NCBI RefSeq assembly: GCF_949987515.2
Contig: NC_082694.2
Span: 39,927,951 to 39,991,950 of the forward strand
DNA length: 64,000 bases
Origin: Delphinus delphis
Taxonomy: Eukaryota; Chordata; Mammalia; Artiodactyla; Delphinidae
Direction: 5' to 3'
Made by a program: the position numbers and the translations under genes. Shown here in pieces: positions 44,510-56,760 of this stretch (within the stretch, counting starts at the first letter, position 1; each line of letters begins with the position of its first letter). A model generated the notes under the pieces. The model worked only from the letters and a program-made list of their open reading frames with translations. It was not told the origin of the DNA and ran no database searches.

Positions 44510-47500
44510 TAGAAATTTTTGGCAGAATGGCAGACGAAACACCCCGACCAACACCGCTGATTGGAATAAAAAAATGCTACATGAGATAGAAACAATACTT
44601 ACTTTTAATGTTTTTCAGAGATGAAAGGAAGAAGTATATAGAGACCAAGTAGAAAGGAGAATAAGAAATATGATAAGTAAATTAGTACCAATACTGACTT
44701 GTGCCCTGAGAGTTGATACTGAAACCTAATGACACTGGATTCTGACCCATTGGTGAAATGGGGCCATGGAAAGTTGGAGATAAAGCCTCCCCAATGTAGG
44801 AAGTCTGACAAGGCCCTCATATATCTGTAGAACCCCAAAGGGCTGCATTATAAATATGAAGGTGAATAAGGAAAAAACAATGCAGAAGAATATAGCAAGG
44901 ATAAAATTTACTTTTGTTGCTGAGCAAAGGGGGAAAACTATTCCCTGAGAATTATAACTTCACTCTCATGTGAGTTTGAGGTCGGAATTCGTGTTAACTG
45001 TATAATCCAAAAAAAGTTCAAATAGGGAATTTAATTGAAAATGGTTCTGTGCTAATTAGAAGCTGGGTCACTTTCCTTTTTTCTTTGAAGAAAAACAACT
45101 GCAACTCATGCCTAAAAAATTCCAAAAGATGAAGTTGCAAAGCAAATTAACAGCTCAGTCAAAAACCATAGAACACATAGAGAAGCAGGGTACCATGGAT
45201 AAAGCCTGGTGGAAATAACTGAAAAGAGAATCAGACTTTTAGAATAATTTAGTTATTGTAATTACCAGATACATAATTTAAATTAGCAATGTTCAATATA
45301 TTTATAGAAATAAAAGGAAAGCTAAAAAGATGAGAAACAAGAAACTATAAAGAGTGATCAAAATGATTCAAATAAAATAATAAAATTGAATTTCTAGAGA
45401 AAAAATTTAATAATTTAAATTAAAAACTCACTGGATAGATTAAAGAGCAAGGTATGCAGAACTACAGAGAGATTTAGTGAACCAGAAGAGCTATCAGTGA
45501 CAACAATAGTAACAGATTGCAAATGGAGACCTGAGAGTCAAAGACATGGGATTAAGAGATATGGAAGAGAGAGTTAGAAGATCTAACATGTATCTGACCA
45601 GAGACCCAGATAGTTATTATAGGAAGCATGGAAAAGAGTCAGTGTATGAAGTGGATAATTACTGAGAGCATTTCTGAATTACACAGCACAAATCCTCAGA
45701 ACCAGACAGCCCAACAAATGTCAAGCAGGATAAACATAAGCCCACACCTAGACAGAAAAAGTGCAAAACCAAAAAGACAAAGAAAAGACTTCAAAAACAG
45801 CCAGAGAGAAATGACATTACCTACGAGGGATGCTATTTAGACTTTCCAACAGCAACCACAGAATACAGTGGGATAACATGGTCTATGTAGTGAAAGAAGA
45901 TAATTCTCAATTTTGAGTTATATAGAGAGAAAACCTTGAAGAATAAAGCCTAAATAAGAACATTTTCAGACAAATATAACTAACCCACAAACATCCTCAT
46001 TTTAAAGGCTATCCTAAGGGATAAGCTTCCGGTTAAAGGAAAATGGTCATAGATGGAAGGCCTGGGATGAAGAGAGGAATCATGAACACAGGGAGCGGTA
46101 TTTGGCTGGGTGCACTAGCAAACACTGACTGTATGAAAATAAGAATTGCGATGGGGAATCAAAGTAAAATGTTCTAGGTTACTGTAATTTTTGGGAAGAG
46201 GGCATCAGTATTAGTCAGCTTTGGATTTACATAATTTTATTGTGTAAATTATTTAATTACATAATTTACATCTGCATGTTAAAATTGCTAGGGTAACCAT
46301 GAAAGAGAAAATGTAGATCATATAGATGTCACTTCCAAACAAATGGGAGAAATAGAATGAGGAAAAGAGACTTAATAACATGGAATAAAAGAAAATTTTA
46401 AAAGAGAAGCAGAAAATATACCATAAAATGGTAGAAATAAATCTAATTATAACAGTAATCATTATGAATATAAGTAAGACAGGCTCTCCAATCAAAAAAC
46501 AAAGGTTTCCTACTAGATTAAAAAATTAAGTTAAATGCTACTTATAAAAGATATACTTAAAACATAAGGACACAGGAAAATTGAAAAAAAGGATATAAAA
46601 AGATACCCAATGCAAACTCTAATGAAAATAAATCTGAGATTGCTATGTTAATTTCAGATGGAAACATTACTAGAGATAAAGAGAGGTATCATATAATGAT
46701 AAAACTTCAAATTGCTAGGAAGATATTACATTTCAAAAATGTATCATATCTTTATAATTTATGCATCAAAAATAAGGGAGCTATTAGGTGAAGTAGACAA
46801 ATCTACCACAGCATTTGGGATTTTATCATACCTTTCTTAGTAACTGATATAAAAGGAAGAGGTAATATTAGTAAGGCTATGGAAGACTTGAACAACACAA
46901 TTAATGAATTTGATTTAATGGGCGTATGTAGACAACTGCAGCCAACATCTGCAGAGCACAGTTCTTTCAAAGGCACATGACACATGTGTGATCATCCTCC
47001 ATTTACTAAGCCACACAGCAGGTCTCAGCCAATCTCAAGGGGTCATTAGTATACAGACCACCTCTGACCACAATGCAATTACATTATAAAATAATAACAT
47101 TAACTAGAAAAAGGCCATATGTTTGGAAATTAAGAAATATACATCCAAGTAAGTCATGTGTCAAAGGGGAAATCACGAAGTATTTAGAACTGCATGACAA
47201 TAATAGTTTATATATCAAAACTATGGGGTAAAACTAATGAAGTACTTAGAAAGAAATTTATAGACTTAAATATTTATATCACAAAATAAGAAAAGCTCAA
47301 AATAAATGAACTAAGCATCTAATTTTAGAAGGCAGAAAAGAAAATAGAAGGAAAGAAGTAATAAAGATAGAGGTAGAAATGAATAGTATGGAAAACAAAC
47401 ACACAGTATAGAAGATCAGCAAACTCAACTGCTGATTATTTGAAAGCATTTACAGTATAGTATCTCTGGAAGGATTAATCCATAAGCAAAAAGAAGGCAA

Positions 47501-47550
47501 ACTAAATTAGGAACAAAAGAGGGGACTACAAATGCTGTAGAGATAAAAAG
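44510..47550 (+). mobile_element. Old L1M (L1ME-like), 5' half, sense
   Basis: A probable 5' UTR (44510-45170, less certain) is followed by ORF1-like (45600-46050: AAAACAGCCAGAGAGAAATG) and ORF2 endonuclease-like sequence (46640-47540: TCAGATGGAAACATTACTAG, AGAAATTTATAGACTTAAAT). No intact frame and no 3' end. Very decayed, so among the older L1s here. Confidence 0.7.
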
Positions 47551-48371
47551 ATGACTCCCATTGGGATATCCCTCATGAGATTGCCACATAAAGGCAATTC
47601 GGCATTCAGTGTTTAACTGTCATTGTGTTCAATGCAATATCTCGAGTGGGAGATGCTGCTGGGAAAGTGCTGAGTGAACCCACGGGGGAGAGAGTAGCCA
47701 GTGCAGATGGGTTATCTAAGATTCCAGAAGACCTAAAGTAGGACTTGAAGGCTTCTGTGATACATGTTGACTAAGAGCTTGCTGAGAAGCTGTCAGGATG
47801 GCATGAGCAAAAGGTATAGTGATAAGCTTTGGAAGTCAGGTAGATGGGGAACTAGAAGAAACTCTTGCTTCACAGGAATGGGGCGTAAGGGCTGGGCATG
47901 GAAGGCGTAAAAGGTGAAAAGAATGGGTAAAAGGTTGAAATTCAGACTGTCCAGAGCTTGGGAAATCTTGAGCTCTTCCCACTAGCTCTCTGTCTTGGGA
48001 TCCTGGCTCCCAGCTGCTCCTGCTGGGTCCCCAACTATCCTCTTGATATTTTTTCTTGGAGTACCACCCATGTTGTGCCATGCTCACAGGGAGAACCTCT
48101 GAATCTGGGAACATAAATAGCTATTCTCACTCTCATTGGCGGTAAAAACCTGAATGACTGACCTCTGCTCAATTTCAAGCCTTTAAAAGAATTCCCTATC
48201 TTTACTCCCTTTCTCTATTCTTCCCATTCTCATATCTGTTTTTCTCCTCCCCCTTCCCAAACCTCCTCCCTGCCTTTCTCTCTCCCTTCCTTCCTTCCTT
48301 CCTTTCTTCCTCCTGGCCTCACACTTCCTCTCACACCCCAGACATTGTTGAGTTCTCTCTATGGTGTACAC
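47551..48371. other. Unrecognised sequence with a CT-rich tract
   Basis: No gene. A polypyrimidine tract with TTCC units lies at about 48190-48330. Confidence 0.45.
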
Positions 48372-48692
48372 CAGAGCTCAACAGCCTTTTTCTGTAAAAG
48401 GCCAGGTAGTAAATATTTTAGGCCTTGGAGGCCATATGGTCTCTGTCACAACTACTCAACTCTGAGTTGTATTGTGAAAGCAGCCATAGACAATACATAA
48501 ACAAATGGGCGTGTCTGTGTTCCAGTAAAATTTATGGACACTGAAATTTGAATTTCATGTCATTTTCACAGGTCACAGAACATTATTCTTCTTTTCATTC
48601 TTTCCAGCCACTTAAAATTATAAACAACATTCTTAGGTCATGGGCTATACAAACAGGCAGTGGGCTTGCAGGCCATAGTTTACTGACCCCTG
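48372..48692 (+). mobile_element. hAT-Charlie MITE (GTCAGCAAAC family)
   Basis: Starts CAGAGCTCAACAGCC and ends GTTTACTGACCCCTG, decayed terminal inverted repeats. The interior AGGCCAGGTAGTAAATATTT and GGGCGTGTCTGTGTTCCAGT is the known MER-type family. Probable 8-bp TSD GTGTACAC / GTGTAGAA at 48364-48371 and 48693-48700. Confidence 0.85.
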
Positions 48693-49757
48693 GTGTAGAA
48701 TCCTAGAAAAAATAGAGTCTAAATGCCAGCTCTGTGTTCCTGAATCTCTGTTGCTATGGCACAAGTCTGTGACACCCTTGAGTACAGGACTGCTACCTGA
48801 CAGTATGAGCCCAGGTTAGAAGTAAATGTCAGGAATCATGAGGAGAAGGGGGAGCCTCCACTGGAGAAGGTGGTATTTGTACTGCCCCTTGAAGGGTGGG
48901 TGAGTTTAAGCGTCTTATAATCAGACTACCCTAACGAGTGACCCCCAGTTCTCATGTCATTTTCGAACTTGAAACCTGAGACACAGCCCTACCCTCCTGA
49001 CTCTGAAGATCACTGGACTTTCTCAACAGGCATAGATTCAGCTACAACCCAGCTTCCTCCCTCTCAGATGCTCCTCCGTACCTGTGACATGGAGCACTTG
49101 AGGGGACGTGTGTGAGCCAGCTGTGCTGTTGGGGGCCTGAGCTCAGGAAGCAGAAATCCAGCTGTGTTCTGCCCTCACAAAACTTGGCTCAGGCATGCAG
49201 TTCTCAGAGCCAGGGTTTCATGAATAGGAAGAGTAAACACCTGCTTCAAGCTTCTTGTCAAGACCCCGTCTAAGAAATCCATTTAGATGGCCCCATCTGG
49301 ACCTGCCACACAGTCCTTTACACCTGGACATGACCCAGCTAGAGTACCAAAAAGCGGCCTCTGCTTTTTCAGCTTAGTTTTCTAGTTCCTTTCCCTCCCT
49401 CCCTCCTTCCCTTCTCCTCTTCCTTCAAGCCTTGCAAAAGGCCAAGGTACTGAAATAGGAATTGATTGTGCGAGACAAACTAAAATTTGCCTGGGGCAAT
49501 ATACGGATTTTTCATTTATTTCCCTTAACATCTTCCAGTCCTTGAATGTGTGTTTAAAGGATAGGAGTCCTAATTTATCACAGGGATCATAAAGAGATGC
49601 TGTGGCTTTTGTCTTTGAAATTCTAATGATTAGATGGCATTGTTATTTAGAGCTGGGGCCTGAGGGCTGGGGCAGCCCTGAGAAGGGTCCTGGCTCCTGC
49701 TGGCATTTTTTATGATGAGAGAGCAGGTCTTCACTTCATCTCCCAACACCATCATGT
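48693..49757. other. Unrecognised sequence
   Basis: No gene. A CT-rich patch lies at about 49386-49432. Confidence 0.4.
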
Positions 49758-49980
49758 AGGAAAAAGAACACTGAACTTGAACCTTAAGAACTGGATTAAG
49801 ATTCCAGCTTGACTACTTGCTACGTTTATTACCTTGGGAAAATTACTTAACCAATTAGAAAGTCCAGTGCAGTTACCTGTTCTTTAAAATGGATATAATT
49901 AATAATTTTTATTTCACGAGTTCTTGAGAGGCATGTGTTAGCAGATGTAAAAGTGCCTTGCAAAGTATGAAAGTGGAGAA
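49758..49980 (+). mobile_element. MIR SINE
   Basis: GATTCCAGCTTGACTACTTG, CTTGGGAAAATTACTTAACC and AAAGTGCCTTGCAAAGTATG in order. Confidence 0.82.
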
Positions 49981-50200
49981 CCTTTCTAGAGTTGTCACCA
50001 GATTACCCAAGACTCTTCTGAGCAACCAGGGACCTTACTAAAGAGGGTGATGGAGGTCAAAGAAAGCAAAATTATTCCTTGGACTGGTGTAAGACTCTGC
50101 TTAACAATCTCCCATCTTCCTGTTTCTTTCAGTGGCTCTTTCCTTAGTCCATAAATGTCTCATTTCCCCAGATACCACACAACTGTTTGTCTATAAGGCC

Positions 50201-50719
50201 TGTGATGTGGTCCACAACATGGTTCCCCCAAATATGGTGACTTGGCATATTGCATATTTTAAGCTGAAAGAATTTGAGAAATGGCAGGTGCAGAAAGGGC
50301 TCCTTGACCTCCCCCTTCTCCCCTGAGGCAGGTCAAAACATAATTTGTGTGAGAGGTGTCCTCCCTATACCTGGAGGAAAGGAGCACCCTTATCTCTGAA
50401 GACAGGGGGACATAGAGACACCAAGAGAAACCCAAACAAATAGGACTTGCTAAATTTCCCTTACTGTTCTACCCTTAAATCATACCCCTTTATCCTATCA
50501 CATTTTTCCAAGACTTTCCACTCTTCATCAAGCCTGGTGTAAAAATACTCATGCTTAACTGCTTCTTTAGGTCTTCATTTAGTTATGAAGGCTCCTGTGT
50601 CACGTGAAATTTCTTTTAAATTGGTATGCTTTTCTCCTTTAATCTGTCTTTGTCCGTTTAATTTCAAGGGCCAGCCAGGGACCCTAAGAGGATCGATGAA
50701 AAGTTTTTCCTCCCTTACA
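50201..50719 (+). mobile_element. ERV1-like solo LTR
   Basis: About 520 bp opening TGTGATGTGGTCC and closing TTTTTCCTCCCTTACA, i.e. a TG...CA framed LTR. Interior strings such as TTGACCTCCCCCTTCTCCC, TTGTGTGAGAGGTGTCCTCC and CTGGTGTAAAAATACTCATG are, as I recall, those of a gammaretrovirus-like (ERV1) LTR of cetartiodactyls. No viral coding region adjoins, so it is a solo LTR. The flanking 4-5 bp do not match clearly, so the ends may be off by a few bases. Confidence 0.65.
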
Positions 50720-51756
50720 CCTATACGTTCCTGTGTTCCTTCTTTTAAAGGTATTATCAGTTCTTTCTGAAACCCCCTCCCTGCGTCCCTATGGGTATGG
50801 AACTTTGTCTCTGCTTTCAAGGCCATCTTCTTCCAAGGACTGTCCTATAACTTCAGCCTCTAGACAGAAAAGGATTGCTGCTCTGAGTTGCACCTTCAGA
50901 ATGCAATCACACAGTCTCTTTTGCTGTTATGTAAGTATTTCTTGGGTGACTGAGTATGTGCAGAGATTGTAAATGCTTTGAAATATGTGACACTCAATGC
51001 CTAGGCAGTTCTGGGCTCACAGTTAGGGACTGATGAATAGTTGTTTAATCAAAAGTTAGTTAGACCATGTAGATTGCCTGAATTTGAGGTTTTCCCTAGG
51101 TGTCTGGAGGTCTCTTAGGTTCTGCATTTGTTCTCTATGAGACTGGTCTGCAGGAGCTGTTAGCAGAGCCTTAGCATGTTTAAATTGCTGTTCAACTCTT
51201 TCCATAACTACCTGGACCACATGTGTGGTGCCCAAGGGAAATCAGGCCTGAATTAAGGCTTCTAGTGTGGTCCCCTGTCTCCACCCTGGAGCTGACCAGA
51301 GACATCCATCTTCAGATATTTTCATAGGCACTGAGGTCCTTCAGGTTCCCTCAAATTAGGTGCTGTCGAATAATTTTGGGTGTTGAATAAAGTGGGTGCT
51401 TTCTACAAGTAGACCAGTCTGGTTTACCCATTCGAGCTACTGAAATAATATTGAAACTCACTCAGGCTGCGATAAGCTTAGCTACTAGAGGGAAGGAGAA
51501 GTGGGTACACAAATATTTGAGTTCTTCTCTTTGAGGAAATTCTGATTTTTGGCTGTTCTCCCTGGATTAGAGTGTCTTAGGGTCAGCTCCCTTTGAGACA
51601 GGCAGAACTTCTGGGAGCAGCAGAGAAATTGGTCTCTCCTCCTGAAGAAGCTGAGAATGTCCAGTTCCTCACCAGTGCTCTCAGAAAGTGACTTACTGCC
51701 TGTGTAACATTCACGAGTGCCTCTGTTATTACACGTACAAAGTCTTTTTTATGTAT
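50720..51756. other. Unrecognised sequence
   Basis: No gene or named repeat recognised. Confidence 0.4.
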
Positions 51757-51941
51757 CAGTGGTTCTCAATGCTGGCTCTACATCAAAATCACCTGGGAGA
51801 GCTTTTGTAGAAACAGAGATGTTAGCACCCTACACCCTAGAGATTCTGACTTAACTAGTCTGGGGTGGTATGGACACTGGTTGTACTTTTGAAAAAACTC
51901 CCCAGATGACTTTAAATTACAGCTAGGACTAGGAACCACTG
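51757..51941 (+). mobile_element. MER5A hAT-Charlie MITE
   Basis: Both termini are clear: CAGTGGTTCTCAATGCTGG and GACTAGGAACCACTG. Interior AAAATCACCTGGGAGAGCTT and GAGATTCTGACTTAACTAGT match MER5A. Confidence 0.92.
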
Positions 51942-51949
51942 CTGTAGAC

Positions 51950-52159
51950 CAGGGGTCAGCAAACATTTTCTGTTAAGGGCCTGAGAGTAAATATTTTAGG
52001 TTTTACAGGCCACACAATTCTGTGACAGTTACTCAGCTCTATCATGGCAGTGCCAAAAATAGCCATTGATGGGAATGGATGTGTTCCAATAAAACTTTAT
52101 TTTCCAAAACAAGCAGTGGGCCAGATTTGGCTTGCAAACTGTAGTTTGCTGACTCCTAC
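51950..52159 (+). mobile_element. hAT-Charlie MITE (GTCAGCAAAC family)
   Basis: Starts CAGGGGTCAGCAAAC and ends GTTTGCTGACTCCTA. Same family as 48372-48692 but shorter by an internal deletion. Separated from the MER5A by exactly 8 bp. Confidence 0.92.
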
Positions 52160-52194
52160 TCTAGAGTCTAGACTATCACATTTATTAAAGACAA

Positions 52195-52290
52195 GGCATT
52201 GTGCTTGTGAAGTTCAACTCTGGGTCCCTGGCATAGTGACCTGGCATGCAGCAGACACTGCATAAACGCTTGTTAAATTAAATTGAATTT
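52195..52290 (+). mobile_element. L2 3' tail fragment
   Basis: GTGACCTGGCATGCAGCAGA and TGCATAAACGCTTGTTAAAT resemble the L2 terminus. Confidence 0.55.
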
Positions 52291-53640
52291 AGTGAGTTTA
52301 TTGTACTCATGGGGTAATACCTGAGAAGGAGGCAGAATGGCTAGTCTTGGGAAGAAATTATAGCATTTTGGGTAGAAAATGTTTATGGCTTAATGCTTTG
52401 GAACAATTCATGTAAAATCTGTTTAACTTTGTTAAGCCTTTGTTGAACTCTTTAGTGAAACTTTTCAAAACAGATTAAGTTGTGTGTTTGTGTGGCGGTG
52501 GGGAGAGAGATGAGATTTTCTGTGGTTTTTATTTGCCTGCGCCTATAAAAAATATATATGGCAACCATAATTGGTCAATCAGTGACTCAGTTTATGAAAA
52601 ATTTGTTAAATCAGTTGACTAAGCTGCCCAGCCAATTCAATCAAACCGATGCCATGGTAACCCCATGTAAACACAGTCTCTGTATTTAAGTGGTTCACAA
52701 TACACTAGTTAGAGGAAATATGTGTTGGCTCTTTAAGTTTTACCTTGGTGGGCATGAGAGGCATGTGTTAGCAGCAAAATGCCTGCAGGCAGTTGGCGAG
52801 GTACTGGGCAAGAAGTGAAGATTCACAGCCATTGCATCATGGCCTCAGATGTGACCAGGGATGTCTCCGGGGATGAGAACACAGAGACGATCACCAGAGA
52901 GTAGTTTAAAAACAAAACAAAACAGAGTGCATTGGAAATTTCTACAAAGAAATCACTCTTGTATACAGGTGCCTAGAAAACAAGGCCAGGCATCCATTTT
53001 TTCTTTTCCTTTTTGGTCAAATTCATCAGTCTTATTTTTAATCCAGGACTGTTCATCAGTTGCAATACAGAAGCATCTTTTATGTGAATTGGCTCTTCTC
53101 TCCTGATAGGAGCTTAGGATTCCTAAATTCTAGTGTCCTGAATGTGGAAGTGGCACTGTGTGTGAATCGTGACACCAGCATCCTAGGCCTCAATTAGTCC
53201 TTGGAAGGAGTTGGTAATACCCAGGGACATCTAATTCACTGGGACTGGCACACGCGGAATATTTCATCTAAAACCCTTCCTTAATTTTGGTTGGAGATTT
53301 TGCACACCTGCAAAATCTGTGGGCTCAAATGGCCTCTGGAAAGAGCCTCCTGCTAGGGGGCCCTGGTGCGGACACAACACAAAGGAGGAGGGCATTATGA
53401 GCAGTGGGTCCCTGTACACTATGTGAGCGCAGTTATCTGTTATTAGTGCGAAGCTTATTGGAACAAGAGGGAGCGTATCTATGGCCAAGCAGCAGGGAGA
53501 GGATTTTAAAGTTTTGATGGAAAACAAAAATTGCTCAGGAAAATCTAAACAGTTCTCCTTTCTCCACGTGTGACTTTTAAATTGAATTTCTTTTTAGGCA
53601 ATAAGTTGTTCTTTTACCCAGGACAGAACATGGAGGGGTC
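52291..53640. other. Unrecognised sequence
   Basis: No gene or named repeat. The part at 52540-52680 is non-repetitive and AT-rich with CCAAT-like boxes, of unknown meaning. Confidence 0.4.
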
Positions 53641-54150
53641 TGAGTCTTTAAGCTCCCAATATTTCTTTGTATGATTGTTAACGGGAGTCCCTTGGGAAGC
53701 GTGCTTTTCCATGCATGTGTCCTGTATTGTGTTTTCTTTTCCCTCCTCCTCCCACCCCTTCTCCGTACTGCAGAGGTAGCAATCCTCCTGCTATTAGCAA
53801 GATGTCTATTATAGTGTCATTATAAAAGCCGTAGTCGGTGCGAGGGATGACTCATGTCATGGAGGACTTAATAATTCACTGTAATAAAAGTATAAAGTTT
53901 TATGATAAACCACTCTCAGGGGAGTTAAATATAATCCTTAGCGGGTCACACACTGACTACAAAGCTTACATTTGTAATGGTAATTTGAATTTACTACATT
54001 GCCTTTAGTTTTTAAGCGTTTATGTGTCATTAGACCTTATAAATTGATTTATATGTTTCAACTCAAGAATAATTCTGCATAAAGGTACAATCAATTTTAT
54101 GGATTGGAGATATGGCATCTAAAACATTTTAATAAAATTATTGTTCTAAG
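53641..54150. promoter_or_regulatory. Candidate conserved non-coding element
   Basis: Repeat-free, AT-rich and motif-dense: AP-1 site TGACTCA at 53848-53854, homeodomain-type TTAATAATT at 53868-53876, CATTTGTAATGG near 53967. No coding frame crosses it. The call rests only on sequence texture, not on any alignment. Confidence 0.35.
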
Positions 54151-54999
54151 TTCACTTAAATGGCATTGATGAAAAGCAGCAGCAAAGATGCCAACGTTTC
54201 CGAACTTTCATGAACTGGATGAGGTGGGAGTGGCAGCTGCAGGTGTGGTGTTGCTGGGTGTAATTCCTCATGTCCTCCTCCTTGCTTTGTCAGCAAATAG
54301 GGACCTCTGGGGCCATTCTTGAAAGGGTGCCTACTGCCATGCGGCTTGCTGTGTGGGGACATCAAAGCTCTGGGTAATGCACTGATGATGAGTTTGCAGG
54401 AGAGAGGAGCCGACCGCATCCCTCAGAAGGACCTTTCTGTTATTTGTGACACTAAATGGAATTCTGTCTTTCCCAGGAAACGAAAGGAAGCTTGTCTAAG
54501 CCGGCAGCGTTCTTTCCCACTAAGCATTGAGGGCAGATCACCCATTCCTTAATCTATTTTCTCCTCAAATTTCTGAAAGGAATACATTTTAAAAAAAGCC
54601 CCCCACTCCCTCCCCCCCCAAACCTCCCCCCAAAAACCAACTTGCTTGGAAGAGTGAAATGTGAGGGGGCTGCTGGACTATGCTTGGGGTTTTTTGGCTG
54701 CCCTGGCCCCTGGCTTCCCAGGCCTTTGGTCTCACCGGCTATACTTTTGAGGAATGTGTCTCAGCCACATTCTCCCTTTCCCTTTATTATCAGAAAAATA
54801 AAGGTCAAATAAACTGGATTATGAAAAATGAAAACCAAAACCTACAAAAACAAAACCCTTGTTTGTTTCACAGGCTTGGATCCAAATGGCACCAACACAA
54901 GCTCTTGAAAGGAAAGGAGGGAGCCGCCTCTCCCCTCTCCCCTCCCACCCTTGCCCCCAAATCCTCCTATTAGCTTTTCACTTTTTCTCATTGGTATTA
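54151..54999. other. Unrecognised sequence with a C-rich patch
   Basis: A C- and A-rich patch lies at about 54590-54640. No gene recognised. Confidence 0.4.
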
Positions 55000-55205
55000 T
55001 TTTAGCTAGCCAGCTGGGAGTGAGTTGTGATTAATTATATTTTCCTTCTGACTTTGCAGATTCAGGGGCGATCTCTCACTGGCTCCTGTCCTGTGAGAAC
55101 TTTGTTTACATTTGGCAGTGTGCTTTTAAGTCACTGAAAGCAGTGCTGAATTTGGCTAAAAATACTTGATAAACTATACCGTCTGTTTTAGGGCTTTAAA
55201 TAATT
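55000..55205. promoter_or_regulatory. Candidate conserved non-coding element
   Basis: Repeat-free, with TTAATTA at 55031-55037, FOX-type TGTTTAC at 55103-55109 and MEF2-type CTAAAAATAC at 55156-55165. Inferred from motifs only. Confidence 0.3.
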
Positions 55206-56545
55206 ACCCGGCTTTTTTTTTTTTCTTTTCTTTTTGAATGCAGCTTCCCCCGAAGCTGGTGTAATTTCAGTGCGGATCTTCAAAACCTTTTGTCTAATCC
55301 TGTGTGTAGGCTTTCCCATAACGAAACTTGAAGAGGTCTTGGATGCCTCTGACGGACAGTTCTCATCGTATTCCCTGTAGTACTTGCACATTAGAAGAGC
55401 TTTATTCCCTCTTTGGGGGCAGGATTTTTTGTCAGAAAAGCACTGAGTTAAACCTCTAGGGGCCCTCAGGACTCAGTGGGTGTGTCACTGTTAAATGACC
55501 CAGGCAGCTGGACAGGTTGAGGTACAATCTACTGGAAATATATTAAAAGTATCTTGGGAAATGATTCTTAAAAATGTTCCCACTGCTGGTGTGATACAGA
55601 TTAGAACCCCAGTGTGCAACTGAGAAAAATTAACTTGTAACAAGAAACCCCTGATGGTACAATGGTGGCTTGGGAGGACGGTTGAATTCAAGGGACTAAA
55701 GGGAGAAAATTCAGCTTCCGGTGACTTTCTGCCTAGGCCTAAGCCAGACCTGCACAGGGCAGGGGACTGGACAGGTACGGACACTTTCATCTGACAACTG
55801 ACGTTTGCATGCATTTTCCAGGTAGTCAAGGTGTCAAACTCTGCATTCTCCTCTGTCTTTCCCCTCTTCTTAGTGACATCCCAGGGGAATCAGACTTGGA
55901 ACCTAAGGCAGCCTTGTGCATAGACAGATTTGGCAACCACTTGTATGATATGATTTATGCATCAGAAGAAAGTTTCTGGCTGGCATGGCTACCATTCAAC
56001 TTGTTCTTTCCCCTAAAGCAAAGACTCCCCAGGAATCCCTATTTAAAATGCAAATGGCCCAGAGAAAGGGAATAGACATTTATCAGTCATCGACACCATG
56101 GTGAGAATTAGTGTCAATAGAATTTAGCAGACTGAACAATCAGGACCTAAGAGAGTGGGATGCAGAACAGAGGAACTTTGGGGAGGAGGAAGAATTTCTT
56201 TGGAGTTGCTTAAGGCAGGCAAGGCAGAGTGGTGCACTACAAAGGGGACTTGGGGTTGTCATGGAGAGTGGAAAGACTGGGGGGAGGTGGGGGGAAGCAC
56301 CAAGAATGGGGAGATGACAGAAAGGAGATGTGGGAGACTGTCAAAGTGAACTTGACCAACCTTGGACTGCCTTAGGATTGTCCTTCAAGTGACACGAGCA
56401 GTCCTACACATCTTGTCACTTAGAGTTTTGTCCTGGAATTCTCATCTTGTATCTCTGGAATTTTCTTGGTCCATTGGCAGATGGCCTTGAGCCCATTAAA
56501 CTCTAAATCAAAAAAAAAAAATAATAAACATATACATAAATATAA
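55206..56545. other. Unrecognised sequence
   Basis: No gene or named repeat. A 112-codon minus frame at 55491-55829 has no recognisable domain. An A-rich run occurs at 56509-56521. Confidence 0.4.
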
Positions 56546-56760
56546 AAATATGTAAAACACTTTCACATACGCCTCTGATTATTTTCATGATCAGCCTGGG
56601 ACACAGTAGATGGTTAATAAATATTTATTTGGATGAATTGAATATGTGGAACAGGTGTTACTATCAGTCCCACTTTATGCATGAGGATATTGAGCCTCAG
56701 AGGGGTTAAGAGAGTTGCCCAAGATCAGGCAACTAATCAGTGCTGAAGGCTCTTTCCACC
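56546..56760 (-). mobile_element. MIR SINE, antisense, with an inserted LINE tail
   Basis: Reversed MIR pieces (AAAACACTTTCACATACGCC; then TGAGGATATTGAGCCTCAGA and GTTGCCCAAGATCAGGC) are separated by 56590-56640. That insert reads GGACACAGTAGATGGTTAAT and AAATATTTATTTGG, an L2/MIR-type 3' tail in the opposite sense. Confidence 0.7.
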
